From contig NZ_JAATVY010000010.1 of the NCBI RefSeq assembly GCF_011947195.1, forward strand, positions 124,001-188,000: DNA of 64,000 bases. The letters are read 5' to 3'. This document shows, one piece after another, positions 43,719-50,955 of this stretch (position 1 is the stretch's first letter; each line of letters opens with the position of its first letter). Source of the stretch: Planosporangium thailandense (GTDB taxonomy: Bacteria; Actinomycetota; Actinomycetes; Mycobacteriales; Micromonosporaceae). The translations under genes and the position numbers were made by a program. The notes beneath the pieces are model-generated. The model worked only from the letters and a program-made list of their open reading frames with translations, did no database searches and was not told the origin of the DNA.

Positions 43719-45254
43719 TCAGCCAGGTGCCCGGAGCATGTCCCGGCCGAGGTCGCGGTACCTGGCGCGGCGGGCCGCCCCACGATCGGCCGGGTCGGCG
43801 GTCACCGCCCGCGTCAGCTCGTCCGCGATCGCCTGACCGAGCCGGCGCGCGAAGGCGTCCGGCTCGTCGGCGGCGTCGGGCAGCTCGGCGACGATCCGGT
43901 CGACGACGCCGTAGCGCAGCAGGTCGATCGAGCGGACACCCTGCGCGGCGGCCACCTGCGGAGCATGTTGGACCGTGCCGTGGACGATCGCGCTGGCGCC
44001 TTCCGGTGGCAGGGGGGACAGCCACGCGTGCTGCGCGCAGAGCACGCGGTCGGCGGGCAGCAGCGCGAGCGCGCCGCCGCCGGCGCCCTGCCCGAGGAGG
44101 ACGGCCACCGTCGGCGCGTCCAGGGTCACCAGGTCGCGCATGGTGTGCGCGATCGCGCTGGCGATGCCCTCCTCCTCGGCCGCCCGCGACAGGTCCGCCC
44201 CCGGCGTGTCGATGACGGTCAGCAACGGCAGGCGCAGTTCGCGGGCCAGCCGCATGCCGCGCCGCGCCACCCGCAGGGCGCCGCGGCCGAGCCCCCGGTC
44301 GCCCGACTGCGTGGTGCGGTCCTGCCCGACCACCACACAGGAGGCGGCGCCGAACCTGGCCAGCGCGAGCACCAGGCCGGCGTCCGCCTCGCCCTCCTGG
44401 CTGCCGTGCAGGCGCACGACCTCAGTCCCGGCTTCAGTCCCGGCTTCGCGGAGCAGGTCACGTACTCCCGGCCGGTCGGGCCGCCGGGACCGCCGGATCG
44501 ACTCCCACGCGGGGACCTCGGATACGTCGGCGTGCGGTGGTGCGGGCGCCGGCGGGTCGGTCGGGCGCGGCGCGGCGACGATGTCGAGCACCCGGGCGAC
44601 CAGCGGCGCGAGCTTCTCGACGGGTACCACCGCGTCGACCAGTCCGTGCTCGTGGAGATGCTCGGCGCGCTGGACGCCCGCGGGGAACGGCGCGCCGCGC
44701 AACGCCTCGTACACCCGTGGGCCGAGGAAGCCGATCAGCGCGCCCGGCTGCGCGAGCGTGACCTGCCCGAGCGAGCCCCAGGACGCGAGTACGCCGCCGG
44801 TCGTCGGATGGCGCAGATAGACCAGGTACGGCAGGCCGGCCGCGCGATGGGCGGTCAGCGCATCGGTGATCTTCACCATCTGCAGGAACGCCAGGGTGCC
44901 CTCCTGCATCCGGGTGCCGCCGGAGGCCGGTGCTGCCAGGAACGGCAGGCGCTCCCGGGTCGCCCGCTCCACGGCGGCCAGGAGGCGCTCGGCCGTGGCC
45001 ACCCCGATCGAGCCGCCGAGGAAGCCGAACTCGCCGGCGGCCACCGCGACGCGGTGGCCCGTGACCCGGCCCTCGCCGGTCAGCACCGCCTCGTCGAGGC
45101 CGGTCGCCTGCCGGGCGCGGGCGAGCGCCGCGGCGTACTCGCCGGCCACCTCCGCCAGGTCGGCCGGCGCGCCGTCCCAGGGCTGCCAGGAGCCGGGGTC
45201 GAGCAGTGCGTCGACGAAGCGGCGCGCGTCCGGGCCGGGACTGGCTGGGCTCAC
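43719..45254 (-). CDS. Fused acetyl-CoA carboxylase-type carboxyltransferase (beta+alpha)
   Basis: The 511-residue protein has a beta-type N-terminal half (FLGGSIGVATAERLLAAVE, APASGGTRMQEGTLAFLQM) and an alpha-type C-terminal half (LLTVIDTPGADLSRAAEEEG, LLGQGAGGGALALLPADRV). No Cys4 zinc ribbon of AccD is present. Such fused carboxyltransferases act on acetyl- or propionyl-CoA with a biotin-carboxylase subunit, which is not nearby. Start GTG 45254 has only a weak ribosome binding site. It is convergent with the propeller gene. Confidence 0.85.
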   Translation of the reverse strand: MSPASPGPDARRFVDALLDPGSWQPWDGAPADLAEVAGEYAAALARARQATGLDEAVLTGEGRVTGHRVAVAAGEFGFLGGSIGVATAERLLAAVERATRERLPFLAAPASGGTRMQEGTLAFLQMVKITDALTAHRAAGLPYLVYLRHPTTGGVLASWGSLGQVTLAQPGALIGFLGPRVYEALRGAPFPAGVQRAEHLHEHGLVDAVVPVEKLAPLVARVLDIVAAPRPTDPPAPAPPHADVSEVPAWESIRRSRRPDRPGVRDLLREAGTEAGTEVVRLHGSQEGEADAGLVLALARFGAASCVVVGQDRTTQSGDRGLGRGALRVARRGMRLARELRLPLLTVIDTPGADLSRAAEEEGIASAIAHTMRDLVTLDAPTVAVLLGQGAGGGALALLPADRVLCAQHAWLSPLPPEGASAIVHGTVQHAPQVAAAQGVRSIDLLRYGVVDRIVAELPDAADEPDAFARRLGQAIADELTRAVTADPADRGAARRARYRDLGRDMLRAPG

Positions 45255-45308
45255 CCCGCAAGCGTGCCGTACCGGTCCGGCCCGTGGCGGACCGGGGCCC
45301 GGCCCGTG

Positions 45309-45767
45309 CTAACGCGAGTTCCGAAGCGCCAGGTAGCGCTCGATACGGTCGAAGGCGCCGGCCCACACGGCCGTGGTGAAGAAGTCGCGGACCTCCTCGG
45401 TCGGCAGGCCGCGCTGCGCCACCACCATCCGGGTCTTGCCGCCGACGTCTTCGAACGTCACCTCGACCGTCGTGTCCATGGACAGTCCGTCGGGTGTCCA
45501 GCCCGTCAGCGCCATCACCAGCCGGCGCGGCCGGTCGACCACCTGGTAGACGCCGCGCTCCCGGAACAGCCGGTCCGGGCTGTCGCCCCAGGCGGCGTTC
45601 CACTCGCCGCCGACCCGCAGGTCGTTGGTGATCTCCACGATGGAGTCGTCGGGTCCGTCCGGGCCGAGCCGGAACCACACCTTCGCCGCCTCGGCGTCGG
45701 TGTACGCCTCGAAGACCTCCTCGACGGTGGCGCTGAACACGCGCTCCACCCGCAGTTCGTAACTCAT
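45309..45767 (-). CDS. SRPBCC (AHSA1-like) domain protein
   Basis: The 152-residue protein starts at ATG 45767, overlapping the ArsR gene stop (ATGA). It has the START/Bet v1-like pattern ELRVERVFSATVEEVFEAYTDAEAAKVWF, FEDVGGKTRMVVAQRGLP and a long C-terminal helix AGAFDRIERYLALR, typical of AHSA1-type proteins. ArsR/AHSA1 pairs are common: the regulator autoregulates and the hydrophobic-cavity protein binds an unknown ligand. Confidence 0.9.
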   Translation of the reverse strand: MSYELRVERVFSATVEEVFEAYTDAEAAKVWFRLGPDGPDDSIVEITNDLRVGGEWNAAWGDSPDRLFRERGVYQVVDRPRRLVMALTGWTPDGLSMDTTVEVTFEDVGGKTRMVVAQRGLPTEEVRDFFTTAVWAGAFDRIERYLALRNSR

Positions 45768-46099
45768 GCCTCGGTGTCCTTCCTCCGCTGCTCCAGGTAC
45801 GCCTCGAGCCCGTCGAGGCGCCGCTCCCACTGCTGCCGGTACATCTGGATCCACCGCATCGCGTCCTCGAGCCGTTCCGGTCCGAGGCGGCAGCGCCGGG
45901 TCCGTCCCACCTTCTCGGTGGTGACCAGCCGCGCGTCCTCAAGAACCTGCACGTGCTTTTTCACGCCGGTCAGCGTGATGCCGAACGGCTCGGCCAGCTC
46001 GGTGATGGACGCCGGTCCCCGGGTGAGGCGGACGAGGATCTCCCGTCGCGTCGGGTCCGCCAGCGCCGCGAAGGTGCGGTCGAGCAAAAGCTGAACCAT
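45764..46099 (-). CDS. ArsR-family regulator
   Basis: The 111-residue winged-helix protein starts at ATG 46099. Sequence: FAALADPTRREILVRLTRGPASITELAEPFGITLTGVKKHVQVLEDARLVTTEK. No Cys metal site is visible, as in the AHSA1-paired group. A 16-bp palindrome overlaps the start codon and probably is the autoregulatory operator. Translation is coupled to the SRPBCC gene. Confidence 0.9.
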   Translation of the reverse strand: MVQLLLDRTFAALADPTRREILVRLTRGPASITELAEPFGITLTGVKKHVQVLEDARLVTTEKVGRTRRCRLGPERLEDAMRWIQMYRQQWERRLDGLEAYLEQRRKDTEA

Positions 46100-46107
46100 G
46101 TGGTTCA
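46092..46107. promoter_or_regulatory. Palindromic candidate operator over arsR start
   Basis: TGAACCATGTGGTTCA has perfect 7-bp arms with a 2-bp centre. It includes the arsR start codon and its upstream region. An ArsR dimer binding here would block its own transcription; binding is an inference. Confidence 0.6.
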
Positions 46108-46161
46108 CCTTATGGTGGGGGAGCCGCGGTGGCAAGGGGCTCCGGCTCCGGGCCGAACTTG

Positions 46162-46178
46162 TCATACCCGCGTCATAC
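46162..46178. promoter_or_regulatory. Direct repeat TCATAC upstream of TA-like pair
   Basis: TCATACCCGCGTCATAC has two TCATAC copies 11 bp apart, one helical turn, 10-26 bp upstream of the first ATG. Ribbon-helix-helix antitoxins often bind such arrays; this is a candidate autoregulation site. Confidence 0.5.
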
Positions 46179-46187
46179 GTTGCTAGC

Positions 46188-46466
46188 ATGAGAATCGTCT
46201 GGTCGCACGGTGCGATGCGTCTGGTTGAGCGGACGGGAGTGTCGCCCGCCGAGGTCAACCAGGCGGTGGGGGCGGAGGGCCGGCGCCTTCTTCTCCCGCT
46301 GGAGGGCGACGACGGGTGGCGGGTCATCACCGACGTGACCGGCCGGCTCGTCGAAGTCTGGCTGGTACGGGCCGATGAGGGCTGGTACGAGGTCCTCGGC
46401 GCGTTCGAGGCCGGCATGGACGGCCGGGCACGGTGGCGCAACGCCCAGGAAGGGGAGCTGCGATGA
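46188..46466 (+). CDS. Toxin-like protein (BrnT/DUF4258-like), first gene of pair
   Basis: ATG 46188 gives 92 residues. The sequence has MRLVERTGVSPAEVNQAV, then RLLLPLEGDDGWRVITDVTGRLVEVWLV and WYEVLGAFEA, a helix followed by strands similar in order to BrnT/DUF4258 proteins. Its stop overlaps the ATG of a ribbon-helix-helix gene (ATGA), which is the classical toxin-first or antitoxin-partner layout. The ribonuclease-type catalytic residues of BrnT are not clearly present, so the toxin call is an inference. Confidence 0.65.
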   Translation: MRIVWSHGAMRLVERTGVSPAEVNQAVGAEGRRLLLPLEGDDGWRVITDVTGRLVEVWLVRADEGWYEVLGAFEAGMDGRARWRNAQEGELR

Positions 46467-46810
46467 GGGCACGCGAACTGATGGAGCGGGCGCGGTCCGG
46501 GTTGCCGCTGGACGACTCCCACTTCGGTGAGCCGCGACTGACGACCGAGCGGTTCGACGTCAGTGACGACGTCATGGTGGGAAAGTCCGTGCGGGTGCCC
46601 ATGTCCCTGGTCAAGCGCATCGAGGCGGTGGCCGAGGCCAACGGCAGCGACTGGAGCAAGACCATCCGCCGGTGGATCGAAGAGGGGCTGGCCCGCGACG
46701 AGGGCGTCGAGCCGGACCCCGCCGCTGAGCTGGCCAGCGCCGTCGCGCGGCTGCAGACCGCGGCGGAGCGCGCGCAGCAGCTTCTCGAACAGCAGCGGAA
46801 GGCAGCCTAG
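46463..46810 (+). CDS. Ribbon-helix-helix antitoxin-like protein
   Basis: The 115-residue protein overlaps the preceding gene by ATGA. The core GKSVRVPMSLVKRIEAVAEA and DWSKTIRRWIEEGL forms a ribbon-helix-helix DNA-binding domain (about residues 35-70). It is followed by a helical tail AVARLQTAAERAQQLLEQQ. The N-terminus (RARELMERARSGLPLDD) may contact the partner. It probably represses its own operon. Confidence 0.75.
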   Translation: MRARELMERARSGLPLDDSHFGEPRLTTERFDVSDDVMVGKSVRVPMSLVKRIEAVAEANGSDWSKTIRRWIEEGLARDEGVEPDPAAELASAVARLQTAAERAQQLLEQQRKAA

Positions 46811-46865
46811 GAGCGCAGCCCCTGGTGTCCGGCAGGAGGTAGCCGGCCCGGTACCGTCGACAGCC

Positions 46866-48389
46866 GTGCCAGACCCCATTGAGCCGCGCGAGGCGCCGCA
46901 CTGGTCGGTCCATCTGCCGCCCGGCATGTCGGAGATCGAGGTCGACCTGGCCGCCGGGCGTACGCTGCCGGGCGCCTGGACCGCGGCGTGGGCCGCCGAT
47001 CCGGACCGGACCGTGCTGTCCACCCTCGACGGTGCGGCGATGTCCGCCGCCGAGCTGGCCGAGCGGACCGCCATCGCGGCGGCCCGGTACGCCGCGGCCG
47101 GCCTGGCGCCGGGCGACCGGGTGCTGATCTCGGCCGGCCCGAGCCTCGACCTCGTCGTCGCCTACGTGGCGGCGCTGCGGTACGGGCTCGCCGTGGTGCC
47201 GGCCAACACCGCGTACACCGCCCGCGAACTGGCCGGCATCGCCGCCGACGCCGCCCCCGCGCTCGCGGTGCTCGACGATCCCGCCCGCGCCGGGGAGCTT
47301 CCCCGGGTGACCGGGCCCGACCTGGCCGGCCTGCCCACACCGGCCGCTGACGTCGCCCTCGACGAGGCCGCCCCGCGCGACGTGGCGCTCATCGTGTACA
47401 CCTCGGGGACCACCGGGCTGCCCAAGGGCGTCCCGCTGACCCACGGCAACCTGCTCGCCAGCGCACACGCCGTACGGATCGCCTGGCGCTGGGAGCCCGA
47501 CGACCGGCTGGCCCTGTGCCTGCCGCTGTTCCACGTCCACGGCCTCGGCGTCGGCCTGCACGGCACCCTCACGGCCGGGGCGTCGGCCCTCGTGCTGCCC
47601 GGCTTCGACCCCGCCGGGGTCGCCGCGGCGATCCGGGACCACCGGGCGACGCTGTTCTTCGGCGTGCCGACCATGTACCACCGGCTCGCGGAGTCGGAAC
47701 ACCTCGCGGCGCTCGCCGGCCTGCGCCTGGCGGTCAGCGGCTCGGCCCCGCTGCCGGCCGACCTGCACGAGGCGGTGGCCGCCGGCAGTGGCCAGCACGT
47801 CCTCGAACGGTACGGCATGACCGAGACGATCATGCTGGTCTCCAACCCGTACGACGGCGAGCGCCGGCCCGGAACCGTCGGGTTCCCGTTGCCCGGCGTC
47901 GCGGTGCGCCTCGCGCCGCGCCCCGGCGGGACGGCCGAGATCGAGGTGGCCGGCCCCAACGTCATCGCCGGGTACCGCAACCGGCCGGACGCCGACGCCG
48001 CGGCGTTCGCGCCCGACGGCTGGTTTCGCACCGGCGACCTCGGCGTGCTCGACCCCGACGGGTACCTGCGGATCAGCGGCCGGGCCAAAGAGCTCATCAT
48101 CACGGGCGGCTACAACGTGTACCCCCGGGAGGTCGAGGAGGTGCTCCGCGCACATCCGGGTGTGGCCGACGCCGCGGTCGTGGGCGCGGCGTCCGCGGAG
48201 TGGGGGGAGACCGTCGCCGCCTTCGTGGTGGCCGGTGACGCCGTCGACGCCGCCACCCTCGAACGGGACCTGGTCGCGTGGTGCGCCGACCGGCTCGCCC
48301 CGTACAAGCGGCCCCGGCTGTGGCGCTGGATCGACGCGGTGCCGCGCAACGCCCTCGGCAAGATCCTCCGGCACGAGCTGGTGGCGTGA
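46866..48389 (+). CDS. Malonyl-CoA synthetase-like AMP-binding ligase
   Basis: GTG 46866 gives 507 residues of the adenylating superfamily. The P-loop is IVYTSGTTGLPKG at about 176-188. LFHVHGLGVGLHGTL, GSAPLPADLHEAV, LERYGMTETIMLVSNPYDGERRPGTVG, GWFRTGDLG, GRAKELIITGGYNVYPREVEE and a C-terminal RNALGKIL Lys complete the A-motifs. The stretch ERYGMTET-SNPYDG resembles MatB malonyl-CoA synthetases. It would make malonyl- or methylmalonyl-CoA from the free acid and ATP. Exact acid preference is inferred; a carboxyltransferase gene lies 1.6 kb away. Confidence 0.8.
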   Translation: MPDPIEPREAPHWSVHLPPGMSEIEVDLAAGRTLPGAWTAAWAADPDRTVLSTLDGAAMSAAELAERTAIAAARYAAAGLAPGDRVLISAGPSLDLVVAYVAALRYGLAVVPANTAYTARELAGIAADAAPALAVLDDPARAGELPRVTGPDLAGLPTPAADVALDEAAPRDVALIVYTSGTTGLPKGVPLTHGNLLASAHAVRIAWRWEPDDRLALCLPLFHVHGLGVGLHGTLTAGASALVLPGFDPAGVAAAIRDHRATLFFGVPTMYHRLAESEHLAALAGLRLAVSGSAPLPADLHEAVAAGSGQHVLERYGMTETIMLVSNPYDGERRPGTVGFPLPGVAVRLAPRPGGTAEIEVAGPNVIAGYRNRPDADAAAFAPDGWFRTGDLGVLDPDGYLRISGRAKELIITGGYNVYPREVEEVLRAHPGVADAAVVGAASAEWGETVAAFVVAGDAVDAATLERDLVAWCADRLAPYKRPRLWRWIDAVPRNALGKILRHELVA

Positions 48390-48429
48390 CAGCCGCGCGA
48401 AACGAGCGGAGATTGACGGAGGTTTTTGG

Positions 48430-48435
48430 TAGCTT
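48430..48435 (+). promoter_or_regulatory. Candidate -10 element, leaderless MFS start
   Basis: TAGCTT ends 6 bp before the GTG at 48442, and no ribosome binding site precedes the start. The transcript may be leaderless; no consensus -35 lies at the right distance. Confidence 0.3.
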
Positions 48436-48441
48436 CCGCCG

Positions 48442-49701
48442 GTGATCGACTCTTCCGGCACCCGGCTCGGTCCCCGGTTCGCTCTGGTGTGGACGGCCAG
48501 CGCCATCTCGACGCTGGGCGACGGGGTCACCCTGGTCGCGGCGCCGCTGCTGGTCTCGTCGCTGACCGACAGCCCGCTCGTGGTGTCCGGCGCGATGTTC
48601 GCCGTGACCCTGCCGTGGCTGCTGTTCTCGCTGCTGAGCGGCGGGCTGGTGGACCGGCTGGACCGGCGGCGGGTGATGGTCGTCGTCGACTGGATCCGGG
48701 CGGCCGTCATCGGCGTCCTCGGCGTCGCGGTCGCGCTGCACCGAAGCAGCGTGCCGTTGCTGTACGCGGTGATGTTCCTGCTCGGCAGCGGCGAGACCCT
48801 GGCCCGCGCCGCGAGCATGTCGATCCTGCCCGCGGTCGTGCCACCGGCGCTGCTCGAACGCGCCAACAGCCGGATCGGCGCGGCCCGTACCGTGCTGCAC
48901 GACATGCTCGCCGGCCCACTGGGCGCCGGCCTGTTCGCGGTCGCCGCGGCCGCGCCGTTCCTGCTCGACGCCGGCTCGTTCGCCGCCGCCGCGGCGCTGA
49001 TGGGCATGCTGGCCGGTACGTTCCGCGCCGGCCCCGCGCCGGGCACGCCCGCGCGCGATGGGACGTCCCTGCGTCACGAGATCGCCGAGGGAGTGCGCTG
49101 GCTGCTCGCGCACCGGCTGCTGCGTACCCTCGCGGTGCTGATCGGGCTGCTCAACGTCACCCTCACCGCGGCGATGTCGATCCTCGTCCTGGTCGCGACG
49201 AAGCGGCTGGGGCTCGGCTCGGTCGGGTACGGGCTGCTGTTCACCGCGCTCGCCGTCGGCGGGCTGCTCGGCTCGCTCGTCGGGGAGCGGCTCATCCGGC
49301 GGTTCTCCGCGAGTGTGACGCTGCGCGTCGGGCTGGTCGTCGAAACCCTGTTCCACCTGACCATGGCGGTGTCCACGAATGCGATCCCGGTCGGCGTCAT
49401 GCTGGCCGTGTTCGGCATCCACGATGCGCTGTGGGGGATCGTCACCACCACGTTGCGCCAGCGGTTGACCCCGCCGGAGATGCTCGGCCGGGTCAACAGC
49501 GCCTACCTGTTCCTCGCCGCCGGCGGCAGCGCGTTCGGCGCGCTGCTGGGCGGCGCGGTCGCCACCCGGTTCGGGCTGGCCGCGCCGTACTGGGTCGGGT
49601 TCGCCGTCGCCGTCGTCGTCGCCGCGGTGACCTGGCGGGTCTTCGACCGCGCCACCATGACCGCCGCCATGCGCGTCGACCGCGCCGAGGTGGCCGCCTG
49701 A
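48442..49701 (+). CDS. MFS transporter, probable exporter
   Basis: The 419-residue protein has 12 membrane segments and MFS_3-type loops: ISTLGDGVTLVAAPLLV, GGLVDRLDRRRVMVVVDW and EIAEGVRWLLAHRLLRTL. These match macrolide-efflux-like exporters. It begins at GTG 48442 with a -10-like TAGCTT 6 bp upstream and no ribosome binding site. A hairpin lies downstream. The substrate is unknown. Confidence 0.85.
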   Translation: MIDSSGTRLGPRFALVWTASAISTLGDGVTLVAAPLLVSSLTDSPLVVSGAMFAVTLPWLLFSLLSGGLVDRLDRRRVMVVVDWIRAAVIGVLGVAVALHRSSVPLLYAVMFLLGSGETLARAASMSILPAVVPPALLERANSRIGAARTVLHDMLAGPLGAGLFAVAAAAPFLLDAGSFAAAAALMGMLAGTFRAGPAPGTPARDGTSLRHEIAEGVRWLLAHRLLRTLAVLIGLLNVTLTAAMSILVLVATKRLGLGSVGYGLLFTALAVGGLLGSLVGERLIRRFSASVTLRVGLVVETLFHLTMAVSTNAIPVGVMLAVFGIHDALWGIVTTTLRQRLTPPEMLGRVNSAYLFLAAGGSAFGALLGGAVATRFGLAAPYWVGFAVAVVVAAVTWRVFDRATMTAAMRVDRAEVAA

Positions 49702-49778
49702 ATCAGCCTGGAAAGTACCGGTCGATCAACTCGTTGCGGCACCTGCAGCCCGGTGCGAGCCGCTCCTCGAGCGCGGTC

Positions 49779-49807
49779 ATCGGCGCCCAGCTCAACCGGG
49801 CGCCGAT
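49779..49807. terminator. Hairpin between convergent MFS and binding-protein genes
   Basis: ATCGGCGCCC and GGGCGCCGAT form a perfect 10-bp stem with a 9-base loop, 77 bp after the MFS stop and 35 bp from the end of the binding-protein gene. It can end both transcripts. Confidence 0.65.
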
Positions 49808-49842
49808 GAGCGCGGCGTGGTCAGTCGGTGACGGCAGCGTCG

Positions 49843-50937
49843 TCAGTCGATGCCGGCGGCCCGGCAGGCGTCCGCGTACGCGCCCGCGCACAGCGAGCCC
49901 GCCGTGACGAACCCGTCCTTGATGACCGTCGACTTGATGGTGTCTCTGGTGACCGCGACCGGGTCCAGGAGCACCGACGGGACCTGCCCCGCCTTGTTGT
50001 CGATCGTGGTCGGCGCCTTGGGGTGCACGCCCCGCAGCAGGTTGTAGGCGAGCTCGGCGGCCTTCTCCGCCTCCGGTCGGATGGCCTTGTACACCGTCAT
50101 GTACTGCTGGCCGGTCAGGATCCGCTGCAGCGCCGCGGTCTCGGAGTCCTGTCCGGTCACCGGCACGTCGGGCAGTCCGGCGGCGTGCATCGCCGCGATG
50201 GCCGCACCGGCCGTACCGTCGTTGGCGGCGTACACGCCGACGATCTGGCTGCCCCGCAGCGTCGGCAGCGTCTTCTGGACCCAGGCCTTCGCGTTGTCGG
50301 GGTTCCAGTCCGCGGTGTCGGACTCGGCGGCGACGTGGACCTTGCCGTCGAGCACGGCGTGGGCGCCCTGCTTGAACAGGGTCGCGTTGTTGTCGGTGGG
50401 TGAACCGTTGATCCATAGGATCTCGCCGGAGGAGGCCTTCGGGCCCAGCGCCTGCAGGAGCGCGTTCGCCTGCAGCGAGCCGACCTTGGCGTTGTCGAAC
50501 GAGATGTAGTAGTCCACGGCGGACTGAAGCACGAGCCGGTCGTAGGAGATGACCGGCACCTTACGGTCGTGCGCGGCGGCCACGATCTCACCGGCGGCCA
50601 CGCTGTCGACCGGGTTCAGCACGAGGACCTTCGCGCCCTTGTCCAGGGCGTCCTTGGCCTGTTCGAGCTGCTTGGCCGCGTCCTGCTCGGCGTTGCGGTA
50701 GTCCACCGTGCAGCCCGGACACAGTTGCTTGAGCCGCTGGGCGAAGTACGGCTCGTCGGCCGCCTCGTACCGGCTGGCCTTGAGTTCGGGCAGCAGCAGC
50801 GCCACCCGGCCGGCGGGGCCGGCCGCCCGGCCGGTCGGCGCGTCGCCGGTGAGCGCGGCGGTGACGCCGCAGCCGGCGAGCATGGACAGCGCCAGGCCCA
50901 GACCGGCGAGGCGCGCGGCAAGCGTTCGGATCCTCAT
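49843..50937 (-). CDS. Sugar-binding lipoprotein (xylose/ribose type)
   Basis: The 364-residue protein has a lipoprotein signal with lipobox MLAGC (Cys23). Periplasmic-binding-protein family features: VALLLPELKASRYEAADEPYF, VLVLNPVDSVAAGEIVAAA, VPVISYDRLV, IVGVYAANDGTAGAAIAAM and VTGQDSETAALQRILTGQQYMTVYK. These resemble XylF/ChvE-type sugar binders. No ABC permease or ATPase gene is adjacent. It lies 18 bp after a chemoreceptor gene on the same strand, so it may serve as its ligand-sensing partner rather than in uptake. Confidence 0.85.
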   Translation of the reverse strand: MRIRTLAARLAGLGLALSMLAGCGVTAALTGDAPTGRAAGPAGRVALLLPELKASRYEAADEPYFAQRLKQLCPGCTVDYRNAEQDAAKQLEQAKDALDKGAKVLVLNPVDSVAAGEIVAAAHDRKVPVISYDRLVLQSAVDYYISFDNAKVGSLQANALLQALGPKASSGEILWINGSPTDNNATLFKQGAHAVLDGKVHVAAESDTADWNPDNAKAWVQKTLPTLRGSQIVGVYAANDGTAGAAIAAMHAAGLPDVPVTGQDSETAALQRILTGQQYMTVYKAIRPEAEKAAELAYNLLRGVHPKAPTTIDNKAGQVPSVLLDPVAVTRDTIKSTVIKDGFVTAGSLCAGAYADACRAAGID

Positions 50938-50955
50938 ATCGACTCGCTCTCCGGG

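Noticed and set aside
43482-46094. 870-codon open frame on the plus strand
   Set aside because: It lies antisense to the carboxyltransferase, SRPBCC and ArsR genes and has shadow composition (Arg/Pro/Gly-rich, no domains).
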